Part shown: in pieces, positions 46,560 through 59,099 of the stretch
How positions within the stretch are numbered: the stretch's first letter is position 1
Layout: each line of letters starts with the position of its first letter
Source: Papilionanthe hookeriana x Papilionanthe teres
Lineage: Eukaryota > Streptophyta > Magnoliopsida > Asparagales > Orchidaceae
Assembly: GCA_022702705.1 (NCBI GenBank)
Contig: CM040428.1
Coordinates: forward strand, 57,888,155-57,952,154
Reading direction: 5' to 3'
Length of the DNA: 64,000 nt
Translations under genes and position numbers: made by a program
Notes under the pieces: model-generated
Databases searched by the model: none
What the model was told of the DNA's origin: nothing
What the model saw: only the letters and a program-made list of their open reading frames with translations

Positions 46560-46824
46560 AGGGGCATTTACTTACATAACACACAATTCTTATATAGTTA
46601 CATATCTAACACCCAAACTTTAAATATTGTTTATGTAACAAAAAGGAAATTTAACATCACATCAAATATACCAATATTAAATTATCTATAATTAAATACA
46701 TATTTTCATGTATATATTTTGAAAGTGATTATGATATTAAAGTGTTAGAAGAGTAAACTATCAAAGTTAGGATGTTAAATATGTAAATATGCAAAAATTA
46801 TGTGGTAATGTATGCAAACCCCCC
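46560..46824. mobile_element. TACATA-family MITE
   Basis: Starts AGGGGCATTTACTTACATAA and ends GTATGCAAACCCCCC. The flanks atttatgt (46552-46559) and atttattt (46825-46832) match at 7 of 8 bases. Confidence 0.7.
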
Positions 46825-47667
46825 ATTTATTTTAATATTGCTTTTCCTCTGTCAGGCATGTGGATTAACGCCCTATCCCCTCCCCTCCCTTATGGCTCTC
46901 TTTGGAATGCACACTTGCAGAACTGGCATGTGGACTAAACCCTATACCACGCCTTCATCCATTGTAATTCATTGCTCTAACAATTTTCTTCAAATGTTTC
47001 GAGTAGATATATGCCAAGCTACAAATTCATTCCTCTTTCAATATATTTCAATCGTCGATGACTCGTCTGAAAAAGAGGCCTTGATCCAAGTGGATATTTA
47101 TATCACATTATAATGATAGTTTGATCTACTACTATTAAAAAGAGAAAAACTCTCCATCCAAAAGAAACCATGATCATTCACCTAATTCAAATTTGATTAA
47201 ATCTGAATCATAAATCTAACACTTAATATATGAAAAACCCATAAAGTTTTTGTCGCGAAAAAATAAATAAATAAATAAAATAAAATAAAATAAAAAAGGG
47301 CAATTCCTAAAAATCAGTTTAATCATCTTAAGACATGTTTACATTTTCATTGATAAATTTAAAATTAATAATGTTGTTGACTTTAAAATAAAATAGCATA
47401 TTTTATTTTTTGAAATAAATTTTTAATTTCAATGATTTAAACTTTTTCATCATCAATTTACAGCTTTTAAAGAGCAAATAAAATTTTATAAAGATAAGAA
47501 ATGTCATGACATTAATTTAATTTTTTAAGCAAATTTATACGTCCATTGATAAGTTTCCAAAATAAAAATAAATTAAAGAATATATACCCTATTTTTAAGC
47601 ATAAAATTAGTTTCAATGAGTTAAAACTTGTCATATTTGATTTGAAATTTTTATATGTTTAATGCAT

Positions 47668-47671
<4 letters not shown>
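46825..47671. other. Unassigned stretch left of the nested retrotransposons
   Basis: The 103-residue plus frame at 46802-47113 begins inside the MITE end and has no recognised domain. The rest is AT-rich. UEV1 exon 1 was looked for here without success. Confidence 0.35.

Positions 47672-47731
<60 letters not shown>
47672..47731. repeat. (TA)n microsatellite at the left edge of the nested block
   Basis: About 58 bases of TA repeat directly abut the 5' LTR of the outer copia element. A matching TA run follows the 3' LTR at 62449-62507. Confidence 0.95.
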
Positions 47732-47735
<4 letters not shown>

Positions 47736-47904
47736 ATTAATATGCAAATTTTTGTTTTAATTACTTTGATTTGCTTCCCTTTTTCCCCATTATTCTGATT
47801 TTATTTCTTTCCATACTAGTAGATCCAGTAATGGGTATTGATACTCCTCTTTGTATCAATAAAACTTAACTTGGGTTCTATTCTAATATTTTATCAGAGT
47901 CATG
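47729..47904 (+). repeat. 5' LTR and primer site of the outer copia element
   Basis: The LTR of about 161 bp runs from atagaatattaatatgc to ttctattctaatat. TTATCAGAGTCATGG (47890-47904) resembles the initiator-tRNA primer site TGGTATCAGAGC found in copia elements. The LTR is short for copia. Confidence 0.75.
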
Positions 47905-48556
47905 GCCCTAACTTAGCTGTCAGGCTCTCCTCGTAGTCGGCTAGGTTTGCTTTCAACCGCCTCTACCTCCCTGCCCAGGTTCCTACCGCTTTCCCTAATC
48001 CTGCCTCCTGGATCCCGACTCTAGGCGGCTAGATTTATGCTTCCAAAGAAGGCCCCCAAACGATCAGGTTCCCATCTCCAAGATTACCTGCTCTCATCAC
48101 TAGGATTCCTTACTATCGTCTCCAAAACTTGTTTTATCGGTGAAGGGCTCCATAACTTGTTCTTTCAGTGACCATTATTCTGATTTTATTTCTTTCCATA
48201 CTAGTAGATCTAGTAATGGGTATTGATACCCCTCTTTATATAAAACTTACCTTGGGTTCTATTCTAATATTGTATCAAGAGTCATGGCCCTAACTTAGCT
48301 GTCAGGCTCTCCTTGCAACGGGCTAGGTCTGCTTTCAGCCGCCTCTACCTACCTACCCAGGTTCCTATCGCTTTCCCTAATCCTGCCTCCTGGATCCCGA
48401 CTCCAGGCGGCTAGGTTTCCGCTTCCAAAGAAGGCCCCCAAGCGATCAGGTTCCGTCTCGAACATTACCTGCTCCAGTCACTAGGATTCCTTACTCCAGT
48501 CTCCAGAATTTGTTTTATCGGTGAAGGGCTCCATAACTTGTTCTTTCAGCGACCAC
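47787..48556 (+). repeat. 385-bp tandem duplication of LTR end, primer site and leader
   Basis: 47787-48171 is repeated at 48172-48556 with point differences. Each unit contains the LTR 3' part, the primer-site motif and about 280 bases of leader (aggctctcct ... cggtgaagggctccataact). The second copy of the primer site is altered (gtatcaagagtcatgg). Confidence 0.9.
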
Positions 48557-48786
48557 AAGTGGAAGCTCTGTTAGTAGTGTCACAAAGTTTAGTTTTAGTT
48601 AACGGTCCCATAACTTGAGTTATTTCGGCGATTTGAAGTGGAATGTTGCGATGTCATCTCGTTTGGCTCGATCGGAACCACGGTGAACTCCTCTAACACA
48701 AACCCGTCATTAGAAGATGTTCTTGATTCCACCGGAGGATCAATTCCAACTCCGTTCAACTACAAACCGGAGGACAAGAAAACAAC

Positions 48787-51180
48787 ATGAACTTCTTGAT
48801 CACAACTCATAAACTAAACGACAATAACTTTCTCCAATGGTCTCAATCTCTATGTTTGTTTATCAAATGGCGTGGAAAGATCAATCATCTCATTGGTATG
48901 ATTCGTAAAACTCCAAAGACTGACCCAACATATGGAGCTTGGGAAGCAGAGAACTTCATGACCATGTCGTTGCTGATTAAACTCCATGGAGAAGTCAACT
49001 GGCCGATCATATATGTTCCTTCCTTCCACGAGTGCACACTGGACGACAGTCCCTGATACCTACTCGGATCTAGAGAAATTCACCCAACTCTATGAGGTTC
49101 CTTAAAAAACCCGTGAGGCACAACAAGGATCCAAGACCGTGACCCAGTACTATAATGATCTAGTTGCATTATGGATAGAATGCGATCTATATTAAGACTA
49201 CACCTGAGAATCTCCGACCGACCTGTCTCTTTTCCAGAAAATTGTAAAAAATAACCGCATGTTCCAATTTCTGACAAACTTCAACAAAGAACTTGATGAA
49301 GCCTGAGGACGTATCCTTAGTTTGGATCCTCTTCCTTTTAATCGCGCAACTTTCACTTAGATTCGTCATGAAGAGATTTGTCGTGCTTGTACTTCCACTT
49401 CGTTTGTCGAAAGCATCCGATTGGTCTCTAATAGTACTTAACCTCGGGCCGGTCACCCTACTTGTGATTTCTTTCACAAACCTAACCACACGTGATAATT
49501 GTTCGAAGCTCCACGAGAAACCTACACTTTCGACCAAATCTTCTACTGCTAAGGGTCTCACTACGGCGTCTGAATCCAACTCGATACAACCATCCTCTAC
49601 CCAGAGCAATATGAAATCAACCAATTCTCTTAAAAGTCAAATGGAGCACTTAATCAAGCTAGTTGGATCCAGTTTGCTCTCTTCCACCCGTCAACCTCCC
49701 ACCTTCATCAAGGTAGAAATCTTATGACAATCATTTCTTTTGCCCCTTCTAGTCCATTGATCACTGATCATGTTCCACGGACCACATGACTGGAAGCTCC
49801 AAGCCTTCTCGACATATTATCCTTGCTCAAGGAAAGATACTGTTAAAATTGAGGACGAGTCATAAGGTTCCATTGCTGATAAAGGATCTATTATTTTAGC
49901 AATAGGTCTAACTCTAGAATCTGTGTTGCATGTATCTCTGTTGAAGTGTAACATTTTTTCTATCAGTAAGTCGACATATGTCATTGATTGCGTAGTTCAT
50001 TTTTTCGCCAATGCCTGTGTTTTTTAGGATCTTTTTTTTCCGGGAGGATGATTGGAACTTCTAAGCGGGTAGGCGGGCTCTACTTCTAAAAGAAAAGCAC
50101 GAAGAACATGGACACTCCAACCAGTAGTTACAATTTATCTTAGTTCAATGAATGTTCTAATATGATGTTAAACTATCGTTTGAGTCATCGGTATCTAAAA
50201 CAATTGTACCCGTTGATGCTTATTAATAAAAATCCTTTTAATTTCAAATGTCAAACTCGTCACATAGTTAAAAATCATAATGTTTCTTATCCACTCAACA
50301 ATTACACACCTTCCACTCCTATCTCTCTTATTTAGAGTGACTTATGGGGCCCTCTCACACTCTTAACTACACCAATAAACAAAGATTCCTTACTTTAATT
50401 GATGACTACAGTCAAATGACGATCTATATTTTAAAAGATAAATCTAAAGCTACTGTCTCTTTCAAAAACTTTCACATCTTCATTTTAACCCAATTTAAAA
50501 CTCTTATTCAAGTCTTTCGGACAGACATTGGTCATAAATCTTTTAAATCTATATTAGAAAATTTTTTGGTAAGAGCATCCTCCATCATAGCTCATATACC
50601 GACACTACTTAATAAAATAGGGTAGTCGAGAAGAAAAATCGACATCTTCTCAACATTACTCGCTCTATTATGTTCCACTCTATTGTGCCAAAACGTTTTT
50701 GGAATGATGTTATTTTTACCACCACTTATCTCATCAATAGTGTTCCCTAAGAAAATTCAGAACTTTCGTACCCCATTAGTCATCTTGAGATCGTGTTTTC
50801 CTATCAATCAGGTCTTCTCCACTTTAGATCTCAAAATTTTTGGGTACACATCTTTTCAAAAGTATGTTCGGAATAGGGCCCCAACTAGTAGTAAACTTAA
50901 TCCCAGATTCATAAAATATGTTTTCCTCGGATACTCTGCTACTCAAAAAGGGTATTAATGTCTTGAACCTACCACAAATAAAGTCTATGTGAGTGTTGAT
51001 ATTTTCTTTTTTGAAAGTGTTCCATAATTTACTAACTCGGCCTCCAGTGAGGAGAAGCTATAGAGTTCTTGGACACTATTCTTTACTCTAATCTCGTGGA
51101 TGTTCCCCGCACGTCACCTACAATCGAGGCCTCAGTTCCTTTGGTTCTCATGTGTAGAAAAGATCACTTGAATCTCTTAT
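48787..51180 (+). pseudogene. Copia gag-protease-integrase (outer element), decayed
   Basis: Gag begins at 48787 (FLITTHKLNDNNFLQWSQSL, GKINHLIG, DPTYGAWEAENFMT) and goes on through frames to about 49600, with YYNDLVALW near 49150 and FNKELDEA near 49283. The protease region near 49755-49800 retains only a TDHMTGSS-like trace. Integrase fragments: SDLWGPL near 50338, then LIDDYSQMTIYILKDKSKA, and the C-terminal VFLGYSATQKGY near 50920-50955. Stops occur every few dozen codons. The copia sequence breaks off at about 51180 where the gypsy LTR begins. Confidence 0.85.
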
Positions 51181-51197
51181 GTTTTACACATATTTAT

Positions 51198-52478
51198 TGA
51201 TGCAATTACACTTTAAATAAATGTATTTTTCATATTTTTGTTACAGTACGTACAACAAATGTTGGAAGTGGAGTAAAGTGAATGAGACTTATAGCAAAGG
51301 ATCTCAAAGAAGACTGGCAGCCATTGGGCTCCTGGGTGCTGCGATACAAGTGCCTTGGCACCAGAGATATGAGCTACACCATGCAAACAGAGAGAATGAT
51401 GCCTAGGTGTCAGAAACTGTCTGGGGCAATTCTGAGCAGTTCATGCACACAATGTGAGGGAGTTGTTCAATCGGCCGAGAGGTTGTGTATGTATGTTATA
51501 TAGCGTGTATATGTGTAAAAGATAAGGGGAACTTGCTGGAAAAGTTGTTGAAGGATAGGATAGAGTTTAGGTGAGGGATTTGGAGAGGACTTGAGTTGTA
51601 TTGTAAGAAGAGTATTCAGGAGAACAACAAGGAGTTCAGAGGTCTTCGGTGGAGCATTTTCATAGCCTTATAAAGGAGAGAGATAATTGTTGTAGATTTT
51701 ATTTATTGCATTTTTTTGAGTACAAACATTTAGTGGATTATGTTGATTTCAATTAAGTTTTGTTGTGTGTTCTTAATGCTTTCTGAATAGTTCTCTTTAC
51801 CTTTCTTTAAGATGATCGAGTAGGATGTTTAGGAGTGCAAAGTGTTTCTAAAATTGGTTTTTAATATTTAATGTGATGAGTAACTTTCTGAATTTCATTT
51901 ACTTTTCATTTTGGCCAAGTGAATAGCTAAAATATGTTATGCATAATGACTCGAGAGAGCTATGGTGGAACATTGAACTATAGAGTATGGTGCAAGTACT
52001 TTGTAATGAGATGCAAATGTTAGGGAAATAGCTTTTGATGAGTTCAAATTAGGATTTAAAGAATTAAAATCAATTAAACCAAACTTCTTTATGAACTCGG
52101 GAGAGGGTAAAGAAGAGAGTTGTTTCTATTTGTCTCTAGTCACATTCACAATTGACACTTTACATTTCCTATGCTCACTCAATTCATTACAAGGGAAGGT
52201 AACTTTATAACTTATTATTCACCACTTCAAATAAGATAAGTAGGATTTCTAAGGATTTAGCAATAAAATAGTTTGCAATTCAATAGTAGTTTGAATAACC
52301 TTTACTTAATTTCAATTCCAGGCTAAAAACAAAAACTATTAGACTAAAACGGATCCTAAGTCTAATTCCCTCATTCCCTATGGGATCGATATTCCGAACT
52401 TAAAAATTCAACATTATTGATAAGACATGTACACTTGCGTGAGACAGTAGAGTGTGAGTGTACTTGAAAAAAGTATCA
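51198..52478 (+). repeat. 5' LTR of the Athila-like element
   Basis: About 1.28 kb, starting TGATGCAATTACACTTT and ending near agtatCA. A TATA box (TATAAA, 51669-51674) precedes a plausible start of transcription. The 3' part has ccctatgggatcgat, typical of gypsy LTR ends. The boundaries are inferred from the primer site and the copia junction. Confidence 0.65.
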
Positions 52479-52479
52479 A

Positions 52480-52502
52480 GTTTTTGTCGTCGTTGTCGGG
52501 GA
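52480..52502 (+). other. Primer binding site of the Athila-like element
   Basis: TTTTTGTCGTCGTTGTCGGGG is a mutated form of the TGGCGCCGTTGCCGGGG site (tRNA-Asp type) common in Athila-like elements. The C-to-T type differences fit methylation decay. Confidence 0.75.
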
Positions 52503-52689
52503 AATCGATGGTATAGTTAGCTTAGGAAAATTTTAGTTGAACTTTTAAGACTTAGATTTGGAAATTGTAGCATAAATTGTCTGTACTTAATTGTGTTTAT
52601 TTGTTTAAAAAAAATTCTAAAAATATTTTTGTAAGTTTGACTTGTTTGTTTTAAAACTTACTAGTTGAGTCTTTAGTTAATGAATGTGT

Positions 52690-54230
52690 AGTTCATGACC
52701 AACAAGACGAATCCTACAACTCAAAACTAGAGAGAACTATTAAGAGACTTAAAAACATAAAAGACTTCACAAACTTGTGGAAGAAATGACGAACAACCAA
52801 CAAATCATAATGTACACAAACCATTACGGGATTACACTAATCCCACGGCAGATGAATTTCACTCAAGTATTTAAACATCTGTCGTAGAAGCCAACTCATT
52901 TGAACTAAAGCTTATTATTATCCGAATGGTGCAGAACAACCAAGTTGGGGAACCCAGTCTGAGGATCCAAATTTGCACTTAGCAAGTTTTCTAGAACTTT
53001 AGGCTACATTTTGCTATGATAGTGTATCCAATGATGCTGCTACGCTTAGACTTTTTCCTTTTTCCTTAAGAGGTAAAGCCAAAAGATGGTTAAATTTATT
53101 AGCACCTGGATCAATTAAATCTTGAGGTGACTTGGCCTAGAAATTCTTAGCTAAATATTTCTCGCATTCAAAAATAGTTAAACTTCACGAATGATATTAC
53201 TTCAATTTTGCCAACATGAAGATGAGTAGATTTATGAAGCTTGAGAACGATTTAAAGAACTTCTTAGAAAGCTTCTACATCAGTCCTGCCCGATTGACTG
53301 ATTATTCATACTTTTTACAATGATTTAGTTGGATTCCTTAAGTCAATTATTGATGCTGCAAGTGGTGTATATTTATGTCGAAGTCATTTGATGAGGCCTA
53401 CTCTCTAATTGTAAAGATGACCGCAAACAATTTCCAATGACTTTCTGAGAGAGTGAACCCTATAAAGGTAGCAAGTGTTCATGACACTGATGTCTTTTTG
53501 ATTCTAACTTCTCAGGTACCAGTCATATCTAGGAAGTTAGACTACGTTGGGATGAACCAACCCCAAGGACCACCGGTAATTGAGGAAAATTCATTTGGAC
53601 AAATGGTTGATGTTAAAACTTCATATTTTGAAACCTTAAATGTGATAAGCAATAGACCTAACAACTCTTATTCCAATTTATATAATCCAGGTTGGAATAA
53701 TCACCCTAACTTTAACTGGAACAATAATCTTGGTAAGAGAAACCAACAAAGGGTAAAATAACCAAGCAAATCCTTTAGGAAATTGGGACAACTAAATGTG
53801 ATAAGCAATCGACCTAACAACTCTTATTCCAATTTATATAACCCAGGTTGGAATAATCACCCTAACTTTATCTGGAACAATAATCTTGGTAAGAGAAACC
53901 AACAATGGGTAAAATAGCCAAGCAAATCCTTTAGGGAATTGGGACAACCAAGATAGCATTAACTATAAACATTCTTATCCTCCTGGATTTAACTCTAACC
54001 CACAATTTAAGGAGAAGTTATCTTGAGAGGAAGTTTTGCAAATGGGGAATCAATTGCAAAGTCAAGGTACAACTATTATGAATATAGAAAATCAATTGGG
54101 AGAGATTGCTAACTCAATTAACAGTCGATCCTAAGGAACTCTTCCTAGTAACACTGAGATCAATCCTAAGGAGAAGAATTGTGAGCACGTAAAAGCTGTT
54201 AAAAAGTGGAAAAGAATTTGAGATCTTGAG
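52690..54230 (+). pseudogene. Gag of the Athila-like element
   Basis: LRLFPFSLRGKAKRWLNLL (about 53045-53105) is the recognisable gag core, followed by FLAKYFSHSKIVKL. The open piece 53453-53761 has the C-terminal NNSYSNLYNPGWNNHPNFNW motif, which occurs twice because of a 156-bp tandem duplication. Multiple stops. Confidence 0.85.
53641..53952 (+). repeat. 156-bp tandem duplication in gypsy gag
   Basis: 53641-53796 and 53797-53952 are nearly identical and start tgtgataagcaat. The length is 52 codons, so the frame would be kept, but each unit now contains a stop. Confidence 0.95.
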
Positions 54231-54551
54231 TTGGAGAAAGAGAACTCGGAGCCTGAAAAGCCTATCGAAGATATTTTCAAAGACTTAGAAAAACCAGTCT
54301 TACCAACTAAGATTAACTTAGAAAGAACACCATCACTATTTCCTCAGAGACTCCATAAGCAAAAATTAGACAAACAATTTTCTAATTTGTTGGAAGTTTT
54401 TAAAAAATTAACAATTAACATATCATTTGTTGAGGCTTAAAGAAGAAAAGTTTGGAGAACATGAGACAGTTGTACTCAGTGAGGAGTGTAGTACTATCAT
54501 ACATAAGAAACTTCCTCGGAAGCTTAAGAATCCTAAGAATTTTACTATCAT

Positions 54552-55995
54552 TTGAAAGAAAAATTTTATAGAAAACCTTTATACGATCTAGGAGCCAGTA
54601 TAAACCTTATGCCATTATCTATTTTCAAAATCATAGGATTAGAAGTGTCTTCTACCATTGTGCCCTTCAGCTTGCTGATCAATCAATCACTTATCCGATT
54701 GGGGGGGGGGGGGGGTTATAGAGGATGTTTTAGTAAATGTAGACAAATTTATCTTCCATATTGATTTCATTGTATTATATATGGAAGAAGATAAAGAAAT
54801 TATCATTACTTTAGGTTACCTTTCTTAGTCACTGGCCAAGTCATGATTGATGTGCAAAATGAATTAACTATGAGAGTAAAAGATCAGTATGTGACTTTTA
54901 ATGAGCTAAAAGCTATGAAGTATCCTTTCGAGGAAAATAAAGGTGCATGTTTTCGAATGGATCTTATTGAATATTTGTGTTATAGTCATTTTCGAAAATA
55001 TTGTGAAGTTAAACCAGTAGAACAAGATTTGAATAAAGAGGGACTTAAAAATTCTCTAGAAGAATCAACTCTATTGATTAATGATAATTCAAAAATTGTT
55101 TGTGAGAGGTTTGCGATTTTAGATACAACTGAAAAATTGTGAACCTCTTACTCCTTATAAGAACCCCCTGAACTTGGGATGAAGGTGCTTGCCAAATAAT
55201 TAAAGTATGTTTATTTGGGGAAGTCATCTACATTACCAGTTATTATATCCTCATGTTTGACTATTTCACAAGAGAAAAAACTTATGAATATTCTGAGGAA
55301 CTATAAGAAAACTTTTGGATGGACCCTAGCAGACAAAAAAGAAATTAGTCATTCAATCTGCATGCATAGGATCCCGATGAAGATAAACATAAACCCTGGG
55401 TAGATCCTCAAAGGAGACTAAATTCAGTTATATAAGAAGTAGTTAAGAAAGAAATATTGAAGTGGCTTGATGCAGATATTATTTCTCCCATTTCAGATAG
55501 TACCTGGGTTAGCCATATCGACTGTATACCTAAAAAATGAGGAGTAACAGTAGTAGCAAATAAACAAAATGACTCGACAGGTCACTGGGTGGCGTATATA
55601 TATTGATTATAGAAAATAAACTGTCACCAGGAAAGATCATTTTCCTTTAAATTTTTTTGATCATATGTTGGATAGGCTACCTGGTCATATCCATATTTTT
55701 GTTTTTATACGGATATTCTGAATAATATTAGATCCCTATAGCACATGAGGATCGGGATAAGATAATATTCACAAGTATTTATAGGACTTGTTTTTTGAAG
55801 AATGTCTTTTGGGTTATGTAATGCGTCTGCATCGTTTCAACGGTGCATGATGTCAATTTTTGTCAAAATTGAGAAGGGGATAAAAGTTTTTATAGATGAT
55901 TTTTTAGTATTTGGCTCTTCATTTGACTCTTATTTAGATCATTTGGATAAGGTGTTGAGACGTTGTGAAGAGACCAACCTTGTTCTCAATTAGAA
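54552..55995 (+). pseudogene. Protease and reverse transcriptase of the Athila-like element
   Basis: The protease active-site region LYDLGASINLMPLSIF (about 54579-54626) is intact in sequence, then a 15-G run breaks the frame. RT starts with STLPVIISSCLTISQEKKLM (55224 onward), continues through ICMHRIPM and fragments of the palm (DYRK near 55605), and reaches MSFGLCNASASFQRCMMSIF (55802 onward). The catalytic box VFIDDFLVFGSS is present at about 55888-55922, with both aspartates kept. Stops at several points make it non-functional. Confidence 0.88.
54701..54715 (+). repeat. (G)15 homopolymer in the gypsy protease
   Basis: A run of fifteen G residues falls where family members encode a short PRG-type stretch, and disrupts the frame after NQSLIRLGG. 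Confidence 0.9.
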
Positions 55996-56309
55996 GTGTC
56001 AATTCATGGTCTCTGAAGGAATTGTGTTAGGACAATTTCTGAAAGATAAATGGAAGTAGATCAATAAAAAATTTAGGTTATTGAAAAACTTCCCAACCTA
56101 CTACAGCAAGGGGAGTAATAAGTTTTTTGGAACATGCTGGATTTAATGACGATATATTAAGGATCTCTCAAAAAACGCTAAACAACTATCCCATCTTTTG
56201 GAAAAGAACACTCTATTTAATTTTGACCATGAATGCTTAAATGTCTTTAATACTTTGAAAGTAAGTTAGTCACTGCTCCTGTAATCGTCTCACTTGATTG
56301 AGGAAGACA

Positions 56310-57960
56310 ATTCAAGTTAATGTGTGATGCAAGTGACTACGCTATTGAGAAAATTTTAGGACGATACAATAAGATATTTAGAGTTATATACTATATCAGT
56401 AAGATCTCTTAATGGAGCTCAAATAAATTATACCACTGTCTTATTTGATTGGTACCAAGTCTACAATTCATACTGATCATTCTACAACTAGATATCTTAT
56501 GTTTAAAAAGGACGCCAAACTGAGATTGATTAAATAGGTCATTTTGATGCAAGATTTTGATATCTAAGTTGTACATAGGAAAGGTACCGAAAATCAAATA
56601 ACGGACCATTTATCAAGACTAAATCAGTGGAATTTCTGTGCCTATGAAGAGATCAATGAGAAATTTCCTGATGAGCAATTATTTACTATTACTGAATAGC
56701 ACATTCAGTGGTATGCTAACATAATAAATTATATAGTTTGTGATATTATGCCCTATGGACTGACATACCATCAACAGAAAAAATCCGTCCATGACGCCAG
56801 ATATTACTTCTAGGACAACTCATACTTTTATAGAAAATGCAAGAATCAAGTGATAAGGAGATGTATACCCACTGAAGAAATCCTAGAAGTTAATAGGAAA
56901 TGTCACAATTCCGAATTCAATTACATTTTAGAGTGTATAAAATAACTTCAAAGATTTTACAATATGGATCTTATTGGCCTACTCTACTTAGGGATATACA
57001 TGAAAATATCAAAACTTGTGATAGATGCCAGAGAGTAGGCAATATTTATAAGTGTACTGTAATGCCCATAAATTTTACTTTAGAGATTGAGATTTTTGAT
57101 GTTTGGGGTTTAGACTTCACGAGACCCTTTATACCTTCGTTAGGGAATCTATATATTCTGATAGTTGTAGATTAATATCTCAAAATGGATTGAGGCATCG
57201 GTCCTACCAAATTATGACGTTCAAAGGGTAGCAAAATTTTTAAAGAAAAATATCTTTAGTAGATTTGGTATGTTTAGAGTGATCCTTAGCGATAGGGGAA
57301 ACCACTTTAATAATAAAAAAATGGAAATATTAGTTGCAAAATATGGTATAAAACATAGGATTGTCACGGTTTATCATCCCCAAATGACTGGTTTAGCAGA
57401 AATAACTAAGAAAGAAATCAAAAGTATTTTGGAGAAAACTGTCAATCCTAATAGAAATGATTGATCTTTGAGATTAGATGATCCATTGTGGGTCTATAGA
57501 ACTGCTTATAAAACACTTATAAGAATGTCTGCATATAGACTCATATTTGGCAAAGCCTGTCACTTACCACTGGAATTAATACATAAAGTTTATTGGGTAG
57601 TTAAAGAATTCAACTACGATGTGAATAAAGTTGGTGAGAAAATATTAGAATCTTATGAAAATGCAAAAATCTATAAGGAGAAAATGAAAAAATAGCACGA
57701 TCAGAAAATTCTTAGAAAAGATTTTGGGTCTGGACATGATGTTTTATTGTATAATAAACGATTGAAATTATTTCCTGAAAAATTTAAATCCAGGTGGTCA
57801 GGACAATTTACTATAGTAAAGGCGTATCCTTTTAGTGTGATTGCTATTAAAGATCCTACAAGCGATGGTGTTTAAAGTGAATGGGCAGAGACTTGAACTC
57901 TACCTAGGTGGTGAGAGGTCTTTGATAAATGAGATTTCTAATGTTATGTCAACTTGAATA
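56310..57960 (+). pseudogene. RNase H and integrase of the Athila-like element
   Basis: RNase H begins with FKLMCDASDYAIEKILGR (about 56310). Integrase pieces: CHNSEFNYILE near 56902, KTCDRCQRVGN (zinc-binding part, about 57012), DVWGLDFTRPF (first catalytic Asp, about 57100), VILSDRGNHFNN (second Asp, about 57278), and the Glu in GLAEITKKEIKSIL (about 57400). Then DDPLWVYRTAYKT and KACHLPLELIHKVYW (57480-57600). Interrupted by stops. Confidence 0.88.
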
Positions 57961-59099
57961 AATATCTGGATTTGTTGGGCTGAGGACGTTAAGCTAAACG
58001 CTTCTTGGAAGGCAACCCAAGTTTCTATTTGTGATTGTTTTCTTTTATTGTTGTTATGTTTAGTGTTTGTATTAGTGTGTTTTTGTTTGTGTTGTGATTG
58101 ATTTGATTTGGATTATGTGATTTAAGGGAGATGAATCCTTAGTCTTCTCGTTGAGACTGGACTTTGGTGTGTTTTCTATGGTAGGAGCAACCTTGTCCTC
58201 TACAACCTAGTTCTCAATCGAACATGAAGATTTACAGGAGATACGCTGAGTTTGGACATAGGAAAGGTCCATCCAAATTCTTTACTCCCTAATTTTGACC
58301 TCGTTCTTCTATCATGTTGGTTCAATAGACCATCTATTAGGGGGGCTAGTGGATGAACTTTTCATTGAACTGACCGAGGTGTATATTTTATCAAAAAGAA
58401 TAGTACATAAAGGTTGGAAACATATAAGCCAATAATTAAGGTGCTATCGGGATCAAACTCTTCTCCTTACAAAAATATGTAAAAGCACACGACAGTCAAT
58501 AAAAGGTGATTCCGTTGGAGATGTGAAAATGGAGAAGGGAGATGTGATGAGAATGAGGATGAGTTATCCTCAATTATCTTTAGTTTAAAATATATTAGGT
58601 GTGTTTAATATGTGTTATTAAAGATGCGGGGAGAATCAAATATTACAATGCAAGTGACCTGAATCAAATTTGGGTTGGGCGCATAAGTGCCACTGCCCTT
58701 GGCGCCTAAGCACAAGAACTGGACTGGGCGCCTAGGCGCTGCTCATTCAGGTGCCAAAGTGCCCCCACCTGCTCGACATTTAACCCTAAACCGGGCCAGT
58801 TCATGTCATTTTCGTAAAAACTCCTCCCCACATCTTCTTCGGCGACCGAGGGGCGACAACTAGCACTCATTGATCTTCCAATTTCTCTTGATTCTTGAAG
58901 TTTTTGTGAGTGAAAATCACTTTCAAGAGGTTAAATTCACTCTCTAAGCTTATTCCTTTGAATTTCATCCTGGATTTTCGGCATTTTTGGTGAAGAAGAT
59001 GGAGATTGGAATTTTTTTGTGAAAATCTTGATTTAGCTCGTTATTTGCATATTTATAGCATCCACATTACTTTTTAGCCTTATTCCTTGTAATTCTTGT

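Noticed and set aside
47890..47904. Minus-strand ATG-ACT-CTG here as UEV1 exon 1 (M-T-L)
   Set aside because: The match is the copia primer-site region read backwards, and the frame stops after a few codons.
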